This document shows positions 6,252-12,676 of a stretch of DNA of 13,871 bases, one piece after another (the first letter of the stretch is position 1; each line of letters opens with the position of its first letter). The position numbers were made by a program, and so were the translations under genes. This DNA comes from JAJXWB01 sp036796555 (GTDB taxonomy: Bacteria; Pseudomonadota; Alphaproteobacteria; Rhizobiales; Beijerinckiaceae): the NCBI GenBank assembly GCA_036796555.1, contig DAIRCS010000091.1:1-13871 (forward strand). Direction: 5' to 3'. The notes beneath the pieces are model-generated. The model saw only the letters and a program-made list of their open reading frames with translations, was not told the origin of the DNA and did not search any database.

Positions 6252-7750
6252 GTTCCTTCGCTCCTCAGCAGCGCGCCCAGGTCGCGCGCCACCATAACGG
6301 TGAATATTGTGCCGTTCGAGCCGTCGCTTGTCACGGTCACGTCGCCGCCGAGGCGGCGGGCGAGCTGGCGCGTATGCGCAAGTCCGATGCCTTCGCCGGG
6401 GCGGTCCTGCACGCCGGCGCGCCGGAACAGCTCGAAGATGCGCTCCTGATCGCCCGGCGCGACGCCGCGGCCGTTGTCCTCGATCTCGAACATGGCGTAG
6501 CCGCCGCGCGTCCTGCCGCGCGCCACGATCCGGCCGGGGCGGTCGCGATGCAGATATTTGGCGGCGTTGTCGAGCAGGTTGGAGAAAATCTGCTCCAGGG
6601 CCGCCCGGTCGGACACGATGTTCGGCAGGGCGCCGTCGATGGACACGCTGGCGCCGGCGTCGTCGAAGCGTTGTTGAATCGAGTCGATGCAGGTTTGCAC
6701 CAGCTCGTCCATCTTGACGGCCCTGGGCTCGAGGACCCGCCGGCCGGCGCGCGACAGATTCAGGATTTCGTTGATGAGCCGGTCCATCCGGTTCATCGAC
6801 GAGCGGATGAAGCCGAGCGCCTCGGGAATGTCCGTATCGGCCGCCTCGTAGACCGGCGCGAGCGACGGGTCGTCCGGGTCGCCGCCCGATTTCTCGATAT
6901 GCGCGCGGAGCAGGCCGGTCGCCGTCTCGAGTTCCGAGACGAAGCCCATGATGTTGACGAGCGGCGCGCGCAGGTCGTGGCTCACGATATAGGCGTAGCG
7001 CTGCAATTCCTCGTTGGCGCGCATCACGCCTTCGGTTCGCGCCCGCACCCGCTCCTCGAGATTCGCATTGGCCTCCACGAGCGCCTCGCGCGCGCGATCG
7101 AGTTCGCGCAGGTGCCGCACGATGAAAAGGCCCGCGGAGATCGTCAGCATGACGATCATGCCGACGCCCAGCGCGATCAGCGTCGTCAGCGTCGCGGACG
7201 CCGCGCGCATATTGTCGTCCTGACGCGCGCTGACGGCTTCGGCCGCGCTCTGGAGCGTTGCGACCTTGGCCCGCACCGCGTCCATCGCCGCCTTGCCGCG
7301 GTCGGAAGCCCGCACCAGCGCCGCGGCGTCGAGCCTGCCGGCGCGCGCGTCGTCGAGAGTGGTCCGCACAATATCCATCTGTGTCGCGCCGAGCCGCATT
7401 AACTCGTCGACCGCCTCCCGATCGAGCGACTTCTCCGCGAAGGAGTCGACATTCCCGCGAATGTCCGCCGCGTCCTCCTGGATGCTCGAGAGGGACTCGA
7501 AATAGGGGGCCAGATAGCTTTCACGGCCCGTGAGCTGAAATCCGCGCACGGCCGTTTCGGCGTCGACCAGATCGGACTGGTACTTCAGCAATTGTGCGTT
7601 GAGCCGCGCCGCCTTAAGCGCTTCCGCCGCGTAAGTCTGCACGCGGCTGGAATAGAGCACCGACGTCGCCACGATAATGAACAGCGCGAATGCGCCGAAG
7701 CCGAGAAACAGGAGATTGTAGCCGAAGAAACGGCGCGATTTCGCGAACAT
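6248..7750 (-). CDS. CHASE3-domain transmembrane sensor histidine kinase
   Basis: A 500-residue kinase. TM1 (11-33) and TM2 (187-212) flank a periplasmic CHASE3-type helical sensor (about 38-185, with YQSDLVDAETAVRGFQLTGR). A coiled coil (215-250), the DHp helix with His258 in YIVSHDLRAPLVNIMGF, and a HATPase domain follow. The HATPase has N box IFSNLLDNAAKYL (Asn391/395), G1 DNGRG (425-429), F box IFELFRR and G2 GEGIGLAHTRQLA. Catalytic residues look intact. A 28-residue insert rich in Asp and Pro (about 284-308) lies between the DHp helices, as in phytochrome-like kinases that use Rcp1-type regulators, and such a regulator follows in a 4-base overlap. ATG at 7750 is 8 bases after the stop of the iron-permease-like gene and has only a weak ribosome binding site, so coupled translation is likely. 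Upstream in-frame codons are antisense-like and rejected. Confidence 0.92.
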   Translation of the reverse strand: MFAKSRRFFGYNLLFLGFGAFALFIIVATSVLYSSRVQTYAAEALKAARLNAQLLKYQSDLVDAETAVRGFQLTGRESYLAPYFESLSSIQEDAADIRGNVDSFAEKSLDREAVDELMRLGATQMDIVRTTLDDARAGRLDAAALVRASDRGKAAMDAVRAKVATLQSAAEAVSARQDDNMRAASATLTTLIALGVGMIVMLTISAGLFIVRHLRELDRAREALVEANANLEERVRARTEGVMRANEELQRYAYIVSHDLRAPLVNIMGFVSELETATGLLRAHIEKSGGDPDDPSLAPVYEAADTDIPEALGFIRSSMNRMDRLINEILNLSRAGRRVLEPRAVKMDELVQTCIDSIQQRFDDAGASVSIDGALPNIVSDRAALEQIFSNLLDNAAKYLHRDRPGRIVARGRTRGGYAMFEIEDNGRGVAPGDQERIFELFRRAGVQDRPGEGIGLAHTRQLARRLGGDVTVTSDGSNGTIFTVMVARDLGALLRSEGT

Positions 7751-7758
7751 GCCGAGGT

Positions 7759-8229
7759 TCAGCCGGCCTTGGCGACGCCATGCGGCGCATTCGTGCGCGT
7801 TTCTATGTCGGCCTTCAGCTTCTTCACGACAACGTCGTCCAGGTCCTCGATTCCCACCAGCCTGTCGCTCGCGTCCCGCGTCGCGCAGATGAGTTCGTCG
7901 AGCTTGACTTGAATGGCCATCGCGTCCCGGTTCTGTGCGTTCTGGATCACGAAGACCATCAGGAAAGTGATGATGGTCGTGCCGGTGTTGATGACGAGTT
8001 GCCACGTATCCGACCATCGGAAAATAGGGCCGGAAACGGCCCAGACAAGGACGGTGGCGACGGCGAGCGCGAAGGCGGCAGGACGCCCGGCGAGCGCGGC
8101 GACTGTCGCGGAAAAGCGCGCAAATCCGAACGAATACCCTTTGCTTTCAGGCGGGCTCTCGGATTCGGCGAGGATCTCTTCCCTGGCGCGCGTCTCGGGG
8201 CTGGTCGCGGCGGGTTCGCATTTCGTCAT
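7759..8229 (-). CDS. Low-affinity iron permease family small membrane protein
   Basis: A 156-residue protein. A polar N-terminus (1-40) is followed by two hydrophobic helices (about 52-70 and 77-97) and a soluble C-terminal tail. The segment NTGTTIITFLMVFVIQNAQN and the following AIQVKLDELI are typical of bacterial proteins assigned to the low-affinity iron permease (Fet4-like) family. Iron transport by these short proteins is not proven, so the name records family only. ATG at 8229 is chosen; GTG at 8238 is an alternative. It is the first gene of a four-gene minus-strand operon with the CHASE3 kinase, Rcp1-like regulator and hybrid kinase. A perfect EcfG-type promoter 54 bp upstream ties it to the stress response. 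It faces dps, another iron-linked stress gene. Confidence 0.85.
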   Translation of the reverse strand: MTKCEPAATSPETRAREEILAESESPPESKGYSFGFARFSATVAALAGRPAAFALAVATVLVWAVSGPIFRWSDTWQLVINTGTTIITFLMVFVIQNAQNRDAMAIQVKLDELICATRDASDRLVGIEDLDDVVVKKLKADIETRTNAPHGVAKAG

Positions 8230-8282
8230 GTTCGTCACTCGCTTGGCGGGCGGCCACGTCCGCGCTTCCATCCAGGCGTTCG

Positions 8283-8307
8283 AACGCGAGTTGTCCGTTT
8301 TGGTTCC
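8283..8307 (-). promoter_or_regulatory. EcfG-type promoter of the iron-permease/kinase operon
   Basis: Minus strand GGAAC (complement of 8303-8307), 16-base spacer, CGTT (complement of 8283-8286): perfect match. The predicted start near 8276 gives a leader of about 47 bases. No terminator is seen before the hybrid kinase, so this site could serve all four genes. Confidence 0.85.
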
Positions 8308-8375
8308 GGCAAAGGCGCCAATTTCGCGCCTGCGCCTTCGACTCGCGCCGCGCCGAACAATTTTCGTTCGTGGCC

Positions 8376-8400
8376 GGAACCGTGCGGCGGACGGCGTGTT
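8376..8400 (+). promoter_or_regulatory. EcfG-type promoter of dps (one mismatch in -10)
   Basis: GGAAC at 8376-8380, 16-base spacer, TGTT at 8397-8400, which differs from CGTT only in the least constrained first base. The leader to the dps ATG would be about 93 bases, longer than for the other sites here. Confidence 0.65.
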
Positions 8401-8499
8401 TTGGCTTCGGACGGACCGGAGACGCGCTCGACCTGCTGCCCCGCACGGGCGAAGAACTGGTCCGTCCGCCGATTTTCTCCAACGCAAGGGACGAACGAC

Positions 8500-8994
8500 A
8501 TGGCGTCCGCCACAGTTCTGCAAACCAAGCCCAAAGCCGAGAAGCTCTCGATCGGAATAGCCGACAAGGCGCGCGCCGAACTCGCCAACGCGTTGCAGGA
8601 GTGTCTCACGGGGACCTACCGTCTGCTGGTGAAGACGCAGATCCATCATTGGAACGTCGTGGGTCCGCTGTTTCACCCGATCCATATTCTGACGGACGAG
8701 CAGTACAACAACCTGTTCGAGGCCGTCGACACGATCGCCGAGCGCATCCGCGCGCTGGGCCATCTCACCAAGTCTCCAGATCTCACGACCGAGAAGCGGC
8801 AGACGGTCGAGATGTCCGCCGAAGAGCTGATCCGCGATCTCGTCGCCGACCACGAAGCGACATGCCGCCTCATGCGCGAGGCGGCGAAAAAGGCGGACGA
8901 CGCCGACGACATCGTCACCAACGACATGCTCGTCCAGCGGCTGACCTTCCACGAGAAGGCGATCTGGATGCTCAACGCGATCGTGACGAAGTAA
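8500..8994 (+). CDS. dps: Dps-family ferritin-like DNA-binding stress protein
   Basis: A 164-residue Dps protein. Dps forms 12-subunit shells that oxidise and store Fe(II) using peroxide, protecting DNA. The ferroxidase ligands are all present: H50 in IHHWNVVGPLFHPIH, H62, D77 and E81 in EAVDTIAERIRALG, at nearly the same numbers as in E. coli Dps. The N-terminal arm is short with lysines at 10, 12 and 15, which could contact DNA. ATG at 8500 is preceded by AAGGGA. The gene is divergent from the iron-permease/kinase operon and sits behind a near-perfect EcfG-type promoter, as expected of a GSR output. A tiny membrane peptide gene follows 38 bp downstream and probably shares the transcript. 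Confidence 0.96.
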   Translation: MASATVLQTKPKAEKLSIGIADKARAELANALQECLTGTYRLLVKTQIHHWNVVGPLFHPIHILTDEQYNNLFEAVDTIAERIRALGHLTKSPDLTTEKRQTVEMSAEELIRDLVADHEATCRLMREAAKKADDADDIVTNDMLVQRLTFHEKAIWMLNAIVTK

Positions 8995-9032
8995 CGACGG
9001 CGCCGCGCGCCGGGAAACAAAGGGAGCGCATC

Positions 9033-9110
9033 ATGGGACGTGGACTTCTGCTGTGGCTGATCGGCGTGCCGATCCCGATCATTCTCCTCATCATGTTCCT
9101 CTACCGCTGA
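9033..9110 (+). CDS. 25-residue hydrophobic membrane peptide downstream of dps
   Basis: A very short gene of 25 codons starting MGRGLLLWLIGVPIP and ending in FLYR. Almost the whole product is one hydrophobic helix with a Pro-x-Pro kink and Arg at both ends, so it should be a single-pass inner-membrane peptide. It is preceded by AGGGAG at 7-8 bases from ATG, one of the better ribosome binding sites in the window, and is followed by a strong hairpin terminator. It lies 38 bp after dps on the same strand. I do not recognise a named family with a known function; similar short peptides are annotated as hypothetical in related genomes. Confidence rests on the ribosome binding site, the terminator and the clean hydrophobic pattern. 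Confidence 0.7.
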   Translation: MGRGLLLWLIGVPIPIILLIMFLYR

Positions 9111-9146
9111 CCGGCGGCTGCAAGGAGCCCGCAGGCTGCGAAGAAA

Positions 9147-9174
9147 AACGCCCGCCCCGGAAGGGGCGGGCGTT
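9147..9174. terminator. Bidirectional hairpin terminator between dps unit and receiver gene
   Basis: A perfect 12-bp stem, AACGCCCGCCCC (9147-9158) with GGGGCGGGCGTT (9163-9174), closed by a GGAA loop. An A-rich tract (9141-9148) precedes it and a T-rich tract (9173-9182) follows. It can stop transcription from both convergent units. Confidence 0.85.
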
Positions 9175-9204
9175 CTCGTTTCCGGGAGCCTCACTCCAAC
9201 AGGA

Positions 9205-9561
9205 TCAGGCGGCGTCGGGCGTCGCGGCGACCCGCGCGCAGTCGATCACGATGTCGGCCGGCGTCGGCTTGCGGATGAACACATGCGCGGCGTCGGCGAG
9301 CTCCGCGCAATCCAGTTCGCCGCCGGACAGGATGATAGTGCGGACGCCGCGCTCGGCGAGCCGCCGGGCGATGCGCGGCCCGGACCTGCCGTCTTCCAGG
9401 TGCAGGTCGACGATCGCGGCGGAGAATGCGCCGTTGTCGATGGCGCGTAGCGCATCGTCCGCATTGGCGACCACCACGACCTCGCCGACGGCACGGCGCT
9501 CGGCTTCTTCGCTCAGATCGAGAGCGATGAGCGGATCGTCTTCACAGATGAGAAGCGACAT
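9205..9561 (-). CDS. Single-domain response regulator (receiver only)
   Basis: A 118-residue stand-alone receiver. D8/D9 in ICEDDPLIALDL form the acidic pocket, D52 in AAIVDLHLEDG is the phosphoacceptor, S79 in IILSGGE is the switch residue and K98 in FIRKPTP the conserved Lys. No output domain is present. It may act as a phosphate sink or through protein contact; the LovR-type receivers that dampen the GSR are a precedent, but the sequence does not prove that role. ATG at 9561 has GGAGG 6 bases upstream. It lies 88 bp after csbD with a hairpin in between, so it may depend on read-through from the csbD promoter or on an unrecognised promoter. Confidence 0.88.
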   Translation of the reverse strand: MSLLICEDDPLIALDLSEEAERRAVGEVVVVANADDALRAIDNGAFSAAIVDLHLEDGRSGPRIARRLAERGVRTIILSGGELDCAELADAAHVFIRKPTPADIVIDCARVAATPDAA

Positions 9562-9596
9562 GTCGGTTCCTCCGCGAAAGGGTCGCCACGGAAAAG

Positions 9597-9622
9597 CCCG
9601 GCGACGCGAAAGCGCCGCCGGG
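9597..9622 (-). terminator. Hairpin terminator downstream of the csbD-like gene
   Basis: CCCGGCGACGC (9597-9607) pairs with GCGCCGCCGGG (9612-9622) around a GAAA loop, with one mismatch. On the minus strand the stem is followed by CTTTTC. The U-tract is short, so termination may be partial and may let some transcripts reach the receiver gene. Confidence 0.55.
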
Positions 9623-9649
9623 CGACAGGGAGTATGTCGGTTCGGCAGG

Positions 9650-9841
9650 TCAGGCCTTGTCGATCACTTTCTTGACCGCATCCTTGCCCTTGCCGACGGC
9701 CTTCTGGGCCTCGCCCTTGCCTTCCTGCAGGACGCCCTCGGCTTCGATGTCGGGGCGATCCATCGCCTTGCCGACGGCCTGCTTGCCCTTGCCGATGGCT
9801 TCGTTCGCGTAGCCCTTGATCTTGTCGGTCGTGCTGCTCAT
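9650..9841 (-). CDS. CsbD-like stress-induced small protein
   Basis: A 63-residue hydrophilic, Lys- and Gly-rich protein of the CsbD family (B. subtilis CsbD is a sigma-B general stress protein). Family hallmarks are the opening TDKIKGYANEAIGKGKQAVG and the later QEGKGEAQKAVGKGKDAVKK, a loose repeat of helical G-K-G-K-x-A-V-G units. No membrane segment or catalytic residue is visible, and its biochemical role is unknown. ATG at 9841 has GAGGA 8 bases upstream. A perfect EcfG-type promoter lies 55 bp upstream, so this is a clear predicted GSR output, divergent from the DUF1328-like gene. Confidence 0.93.
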   Translation of the reverse strand: MSSTTDKIKGYANEAIGKGKQAVGKAMDRPDIEAEGVLQEGKGEAQKAVGKGKDAVKKVIDKA

Positions 9842-9895
9842 CGAAAATTCCTCGCTCTGGGTGGAGAACCGGCGGTCCGCCGCGTCCGTGGCGTC

Positions 9896-9920
9896 AACGC
9901 CCGCTTGCTCTCCCGGTTCC
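9896..9920 (-). promoter_or_regulatory. EcfG-type promoter of the csbD-like gene
   Basis: Minus strand GGAAC (complement of 9916-9920), 16-base spacer, CGTT (complement of 9896-9899): perfect match. The leader would be about 48 bases. Confidence 0.88.
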
Positions 9921-9964
9921 CGGATGCGCGGCGCGTCTTTCCATCACGATGACGATCAAGCTGT

Positions 9965-9989
9965 GGAACCGCCGCGCCCGCGCATCGTT
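9965..9989 (+). promoter_or_regulatory. EcfG-type promoter of the DUF1328-like gene
   Basis: GGAAC at 9965-9969, 16-base spacer, CGTT at 9986-9989: perfect match. The predicted start near 9996 gives a leader of about 52 bases before ATG 10048. It forms a divergent pair with the csbD promoter, with 44 bp between the -35 boxes. Confidence 0.88.
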
Positions 9990-10047
9990 ATGTCGGCAGG
10001 TTCGAGGCGCCGCCCTCGTCGCTCGAGGCAATGGAAAGGAATGTGTC

Positions 10048-10221
10048 ATGGGCAGTCTTCTGCATTACGCCGTCGTCTTTCTTGTCGTCGCGCTGGTCGC
10101 CGCATTCTTCGGCTTCGGCGGCGTCGCAGGCGCCGCCATGAGCGGCGCGCAGATGCTCTTCTGGGTGGCGATCGTGCTGTTCGTGATCTCCGCCGTCGTC
10201 GGCCTGATGCGCCGGGCGTGA
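10048..10221 (+). CDS. DUF1328/YtjA-family small membrane protein
   Basis: A 57-residue protein with two hydrophobic helices (about 5-27 and 34-53) separated by a small-residue turn, GFGGVAGAAMSGAQ, ending in MRRA. This is the pattern of the DUF1328 (YtjA) family of short inner-membrane proteins of unknown function, often found next to csbD-like genes in proteobacteria. ATG at 10048 is chosen for AAGGA 8 bases upstream; an in-frame ATG at 9949 would put the promoter inside the gene. A perfect EcfG-type promoter precedes it and a strong terminator follows at 10257, so it forms a one-gene unit. Confidence 0.9.
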   Translation: MGSLLHYAVVFLVVALVAAFFGFGGVAGAAMSGAQMLFWVAIVLFVISAVVGLMRRA

Positions 10222-10256
10222 GAGAGCGTCGCTGCGAGTAGTATCGCTACAAGTAG

Positions 10257-10284
10257 AAAAGCGCGGCTTCGGCCGCGCTTTTTT
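10257..10284. terminator. Bidirectional hairpin terminator
   Basis: GCGCGGC (10261-10267) pairs with GCCGCGC (10272-10278) around a TTCG loop. AAAA lies before the stem and TTTTTT after it, so it works as an intrinsic terminator in both directions. It separates the convergent DUF1328-like and metC-like genes. Confidence 0.9.
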
Positions 10285-10293
10285 GCGTTCCGA

Positions 10294-11484
10294 TCAGGCG
10301 TCGGCAGCGCGAAGACGCGCAAAGCCGCGGTCGATGTCCGCCTGCAGATCCTCGATATTTTCCAGCCCGACCGAAAAGCGCAGCGCGGGCCCCTCGGGCT
10401 TCCATGTGGTCGCGGTGCGGTAGGGCGCGCAGTCGAAGGGGACGACGAGGCTTTCGAAACCGCCCCACGAATAGCCCAGTCCGAACAATTGCAATTCGTC
10501 GAGCATGGCGGCGACCGCCTTGCGCGAGGCGGGCTTCAAGATGACGGAGAACAGTCCGGAGGAGCCGAGGAAGTCGCGCTTCCAGATCGCATGGCCGGGG
10601 TCGTCGGGCAGGGCAGGGTGCAGCACGCGCGAAACCTCCGGCCGCGCGGCGAGCCATCTGGCGAGCGCGAGGCCCTGGCGCTCGGCCTCGCGCAGCCGCA
10701 ATTCCATCGTGCGCAGGCCGCGCAGGGCGAGAAAGACGTCTTCCGGCCCGGCGCAATTGGCCATCGTGTCGTAGGTCTCGCGCAGCCGCGGAAACCACGC
10801 CTCGTTCGCGGACACGAGGCCGAGCAGCAGATCGGAATGGCCGGACAGATATTTCGTGCCCGCTTCGATCGCGAGATCGACGCCGCGTTCGTGCGGCGGG
10901 AAGAACAGGGGCGTCGCCCATGTGTTGTCCATGATCACGCAGGCGCCCTTGTCGTGCGCGACCGCGGCGATCGCGGGAATGTCCTGCATCTCGAAGCTCT
11001 GCGAGCCCGGCGCCTCGACCACGACGGCGATCGTGTTGTCGCGCATCAGCGCCGCTATGCCTTTGCCGATCAGCGGATCGAAATAGGTCGTCTCGACGCC
11101 GAGCTTCGCCAGCATGGAATCGCAGAAGACGCGCGTCGGCCGGTAGGCGCTGTCGGTGACGAGCACATGGCCGCCGGCGCGCGCCACGGTGAAGAGGGCG
11201 AGCGCGATGGCCGACAGGCCGGAGGGCGCCAGAACCGTCCCGGCCGCGCCGGCCAGTTCCGACCAGGCCTCTTCCAGCGAATCCGTCGTCGGCGTGCCCT
11301 TCGTGCCGTAGACGTAGCGCTGGCGGCGCGCGTAAAGCTCCTCGACATTGGGATAGAGCACGGTCGAGCCGCGGTAGATCGGCGTGTTGACGAACCCGTG
11401 GTTCTCGAACGGCGCGCGCCCGGCGTGCACAAGCCTTGTGCGGCTGCCCATTTTGCTGCGTCCGTCCCTGGTCGATTTGGTCAT
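10294..11484 (-). CDS. metC: Cystathionine beta-lyase (PLP-dependent, MetC-type)
   Basis: A 396-residue fold-type I PLP enzyme of the Cys/Met metabolism family. It should cleave cystathionine to homocysteine, pyruvate and ammonia in methionine synthesis. Visible motifs are RYVYGTKGTPTTDSLE (56-71), the PLP-stacking region SGLSAIALAL (88-97), D186 in VIMDNTWATPLFFPP, which contacts the pyridine nitrogen, and the Schiff-base K211 in EAGTKYLSGHSDLLLG. SWGGFESLVVP near the C-terminus is characteristic of the MetC branch. The length is normal. ATG at 11484 has GGGAG about 8 bases upstream. It faces aapJ divergently and shows no GSR promoter. A cystathionine gamma-lyase or related sulfhydrylase activity cannot be fully excluded. 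Confidence 0.9.
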   Translation of the reverse strand: MTKSTRDGRSKMGSRTRLVHAGRAPFENHGFVNTPIYRGSTVLYPNVEELYARRQRYVYGTKGTPTTDSLEEAWSELAGAAGTVLAPSGLSAIALALFTVARAGGHVLVTDSAYRPTRVFCDSMLAKLGVETTYFDPLIGKGIAALMRDNTIAVVVEAPGSQSFEMQDIPAIAAVAHDKGACVIMDNTWATPLFFPPHERGVDLAIEAGTKYLSGHSDLLLGLVSANEAWFPRLRETYDTMANCAGPEDVFLALRGLRTMELRLREAERQGLALARWLAARPEVSRVLHPALPDDPGHAIWKRDFLGSSGLFSVILKPASRKAVAAMLDELQLFGLGYSWGGFESLVVPFDCAPYRTATTWKPEGPALRFSVGLENIEDLQADIDRGFARLRAADA

Positions 11485-11549
11485 GGAATGCTCCCGGCTG
11501 CACCGTTCGTAGCGCTCCGCAAGCCATGCGTCGAGGCGGGAGGCGCGGC

Positions 11550-11578
11550 TTGACCCCGGCGAGCGAAATGCTTGTTAT
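11550..11578 (+). promoter_or_regulatory. Candidate sigma-70 promoter of the aap operon
   Basis: TTGACC (11550-11555), 17-base spacer, TGTTAT (11573-11578). It matches 5 of 6 and 4 of 6 consensus bases and gives a leader of about 53 bases before aapJ. A GGAAC box is absent. Confidence 0.5.
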
Positions 11579-11637
11579 TGACCGCGTGGGCGGGCCTTCT
11601 CGTCCGCCCGACGAAATCTCGAACCGACGGACGCCCC

Positions 11638-12657
11638 ATGACCCGCTTTTCCGCTCCGCTGCTTGCGCTCGCCCCCCTCGCGCTTTCGGCCTCCGTCGCC
11701 TTCGCCGGCCCGACCCTCGACGCCGTGAAGAAACGTGGCGAGCTGGTCTGCGGCTCCAACCCCGGCATCGCCGGCTTCGGCCTGCCCGACGACAAGGGCC
11801 AGTGGAAGGGATTCGACATCGAATTCTGCCGCGCGATCGCCGCGACGATTTTCAACGATCCGAACAAGGTGCGCTTCACGCCGCTCAGCGCCAAGGACCG
11901 TTTCACCGCGCTGCAATCCGGCGAGATCGACGTCCTCTCGCGTAACACGACCTGGACGCAGTCGCGCGAGGTCGGCCAGGGCTTCGAATTCGGCCCCGTC
12001 ACCTATTACGACGGCCAGGGCTTCATGGTCCGCAAGAAGCTGAACGTGAATTCCGCGCTGGAATTGTCCGGCGCCTCTGTCTGCGTGCAGCAGGGCACGA
12101 CGACCGAACTGAACCTCGCCGACTTCTTCCGCACCCACAACATGAAATACGAGTCCGTGGTCTTCGCCACCGCCGACGAAGGCCTGAAAGCCTATGACAC
12201 CGGCCGCTGCGACAGCTTCACCACCGACATGTCGCAGCTCTACGGCGAGCGCACCAAGCTCGGCAATCCGGAAGACCACATCATCCTGCCCGAGGTGATT
12301 TCGAAGGAGCCGCTCGGCCCCGTCGTCCGCCAGGGCGACGACCAATGGTTCAACCTCGTCAAGTGGACCCATTACGCGATGCTGATCGCCGAGGAGCTCA
12401 ACGTCACCCAGGCGAATGTCGACGAGAAGCTCAAGGACCCCAATCCCGAGATCAAGCGCCTGCTCGGCGTCGAAGGCGATTTCGGCGCGGGCCTCGGCCT
12501 CGGCAAGGACTGGGCCTATCGCATCGTCAAGAACGTCGGCAATTACGGCGAGGTATTCGAGCGCAACGTGGGCGCCAATTCCAAGCTGAAGATCCAGCGC
12601 GGCCTCAACGCGCTGTGGACCAACAAGGGCCTGCAATACGCGCCGCCGATCCGCTGA
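11638..12657 (+). CDS. aapJ: General L-amino acid ABC transporter, periplasmic binding protein
   Basis: A 339-residue family 3 solute-binding protein of the Aap/Bzt type, which captures a broad range of L-amino acids in the periplasm. The signal peptide covers residues 1-23 (hydrophobic core LLALAPLALSASVAFA, cleavage after AFA). The mature part begins GPTLDAVKKRGELVCGSNPG. Typical family segments follow: GFGLPDDKGQWKGFDIEFCR, LSAKDRFTALQSGEIDVLSR and NTTWTQSREVG. The length is usual for AapJ. ATG at 11638 is preferred because the signal peptide starts there; an in-frame ATG at 11572 would add 22 non-hydrophobic residues. aapQ starts 19 bp downstream. The gene order J-Q matches aapJQMP loci. 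Confidence 0.95.
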   Translation: MTRFSAPLLALAPLALSASVAFAGPTLDAVKKRGELVCGSNPGIAGFGLPDDKGQWKGFDIEFCRAIAATIFNDPNKVRFTPLSAKDRFTALQSGEIDVLSRNTTWTQSREVGQGFEFGPVTYYDGQGFMVRKKLNVNSALELSGASVCVQQGTTTELNLADFFRTHNMKYESVVFATADEGLKAYDTGRCDSFTTDMSQLYGERTKLGNPEDHIILPEVISKEPLGPVVRQGDDQWFNLVKWTHYAMLIAEELNVTQANVDEKLKDPNPEIKRLLGVEGDFGAGLGLGKDWAYRIVKNVGNYGEVFERNVGANSKLKIQRGLNALWTNKGLQYAPPIR

Positions 12658-12676
12658 TCGCCAGCGGCGCGCGCCC

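Noticed and set aside
6228..6256. AACG and GTTCC boxes at the start of the Rcp1-like regulator gene, resembling an EcfG promoter
   Set aside because: The spacer is 20 bases, outside the 16-17 accepted by EcfG, and the site lies in the kinase-regulator gene junction.
7751..8017. N-terminal extension of the CHASE3 kinase upstream of ATG 7750
   Set aside because: The extra 89 codons are His/Arg-rich, overlap the iron-permease-like gene in another frame, and precede a natural membrane-anchor N-terminus.
10489..11553. A 354-codon plus-strand open frame opposite metC
   Set aside because: Antisense shadow with Arg/His-rich composition. The minus-strand protein has all PLP-enzyme landmarks.
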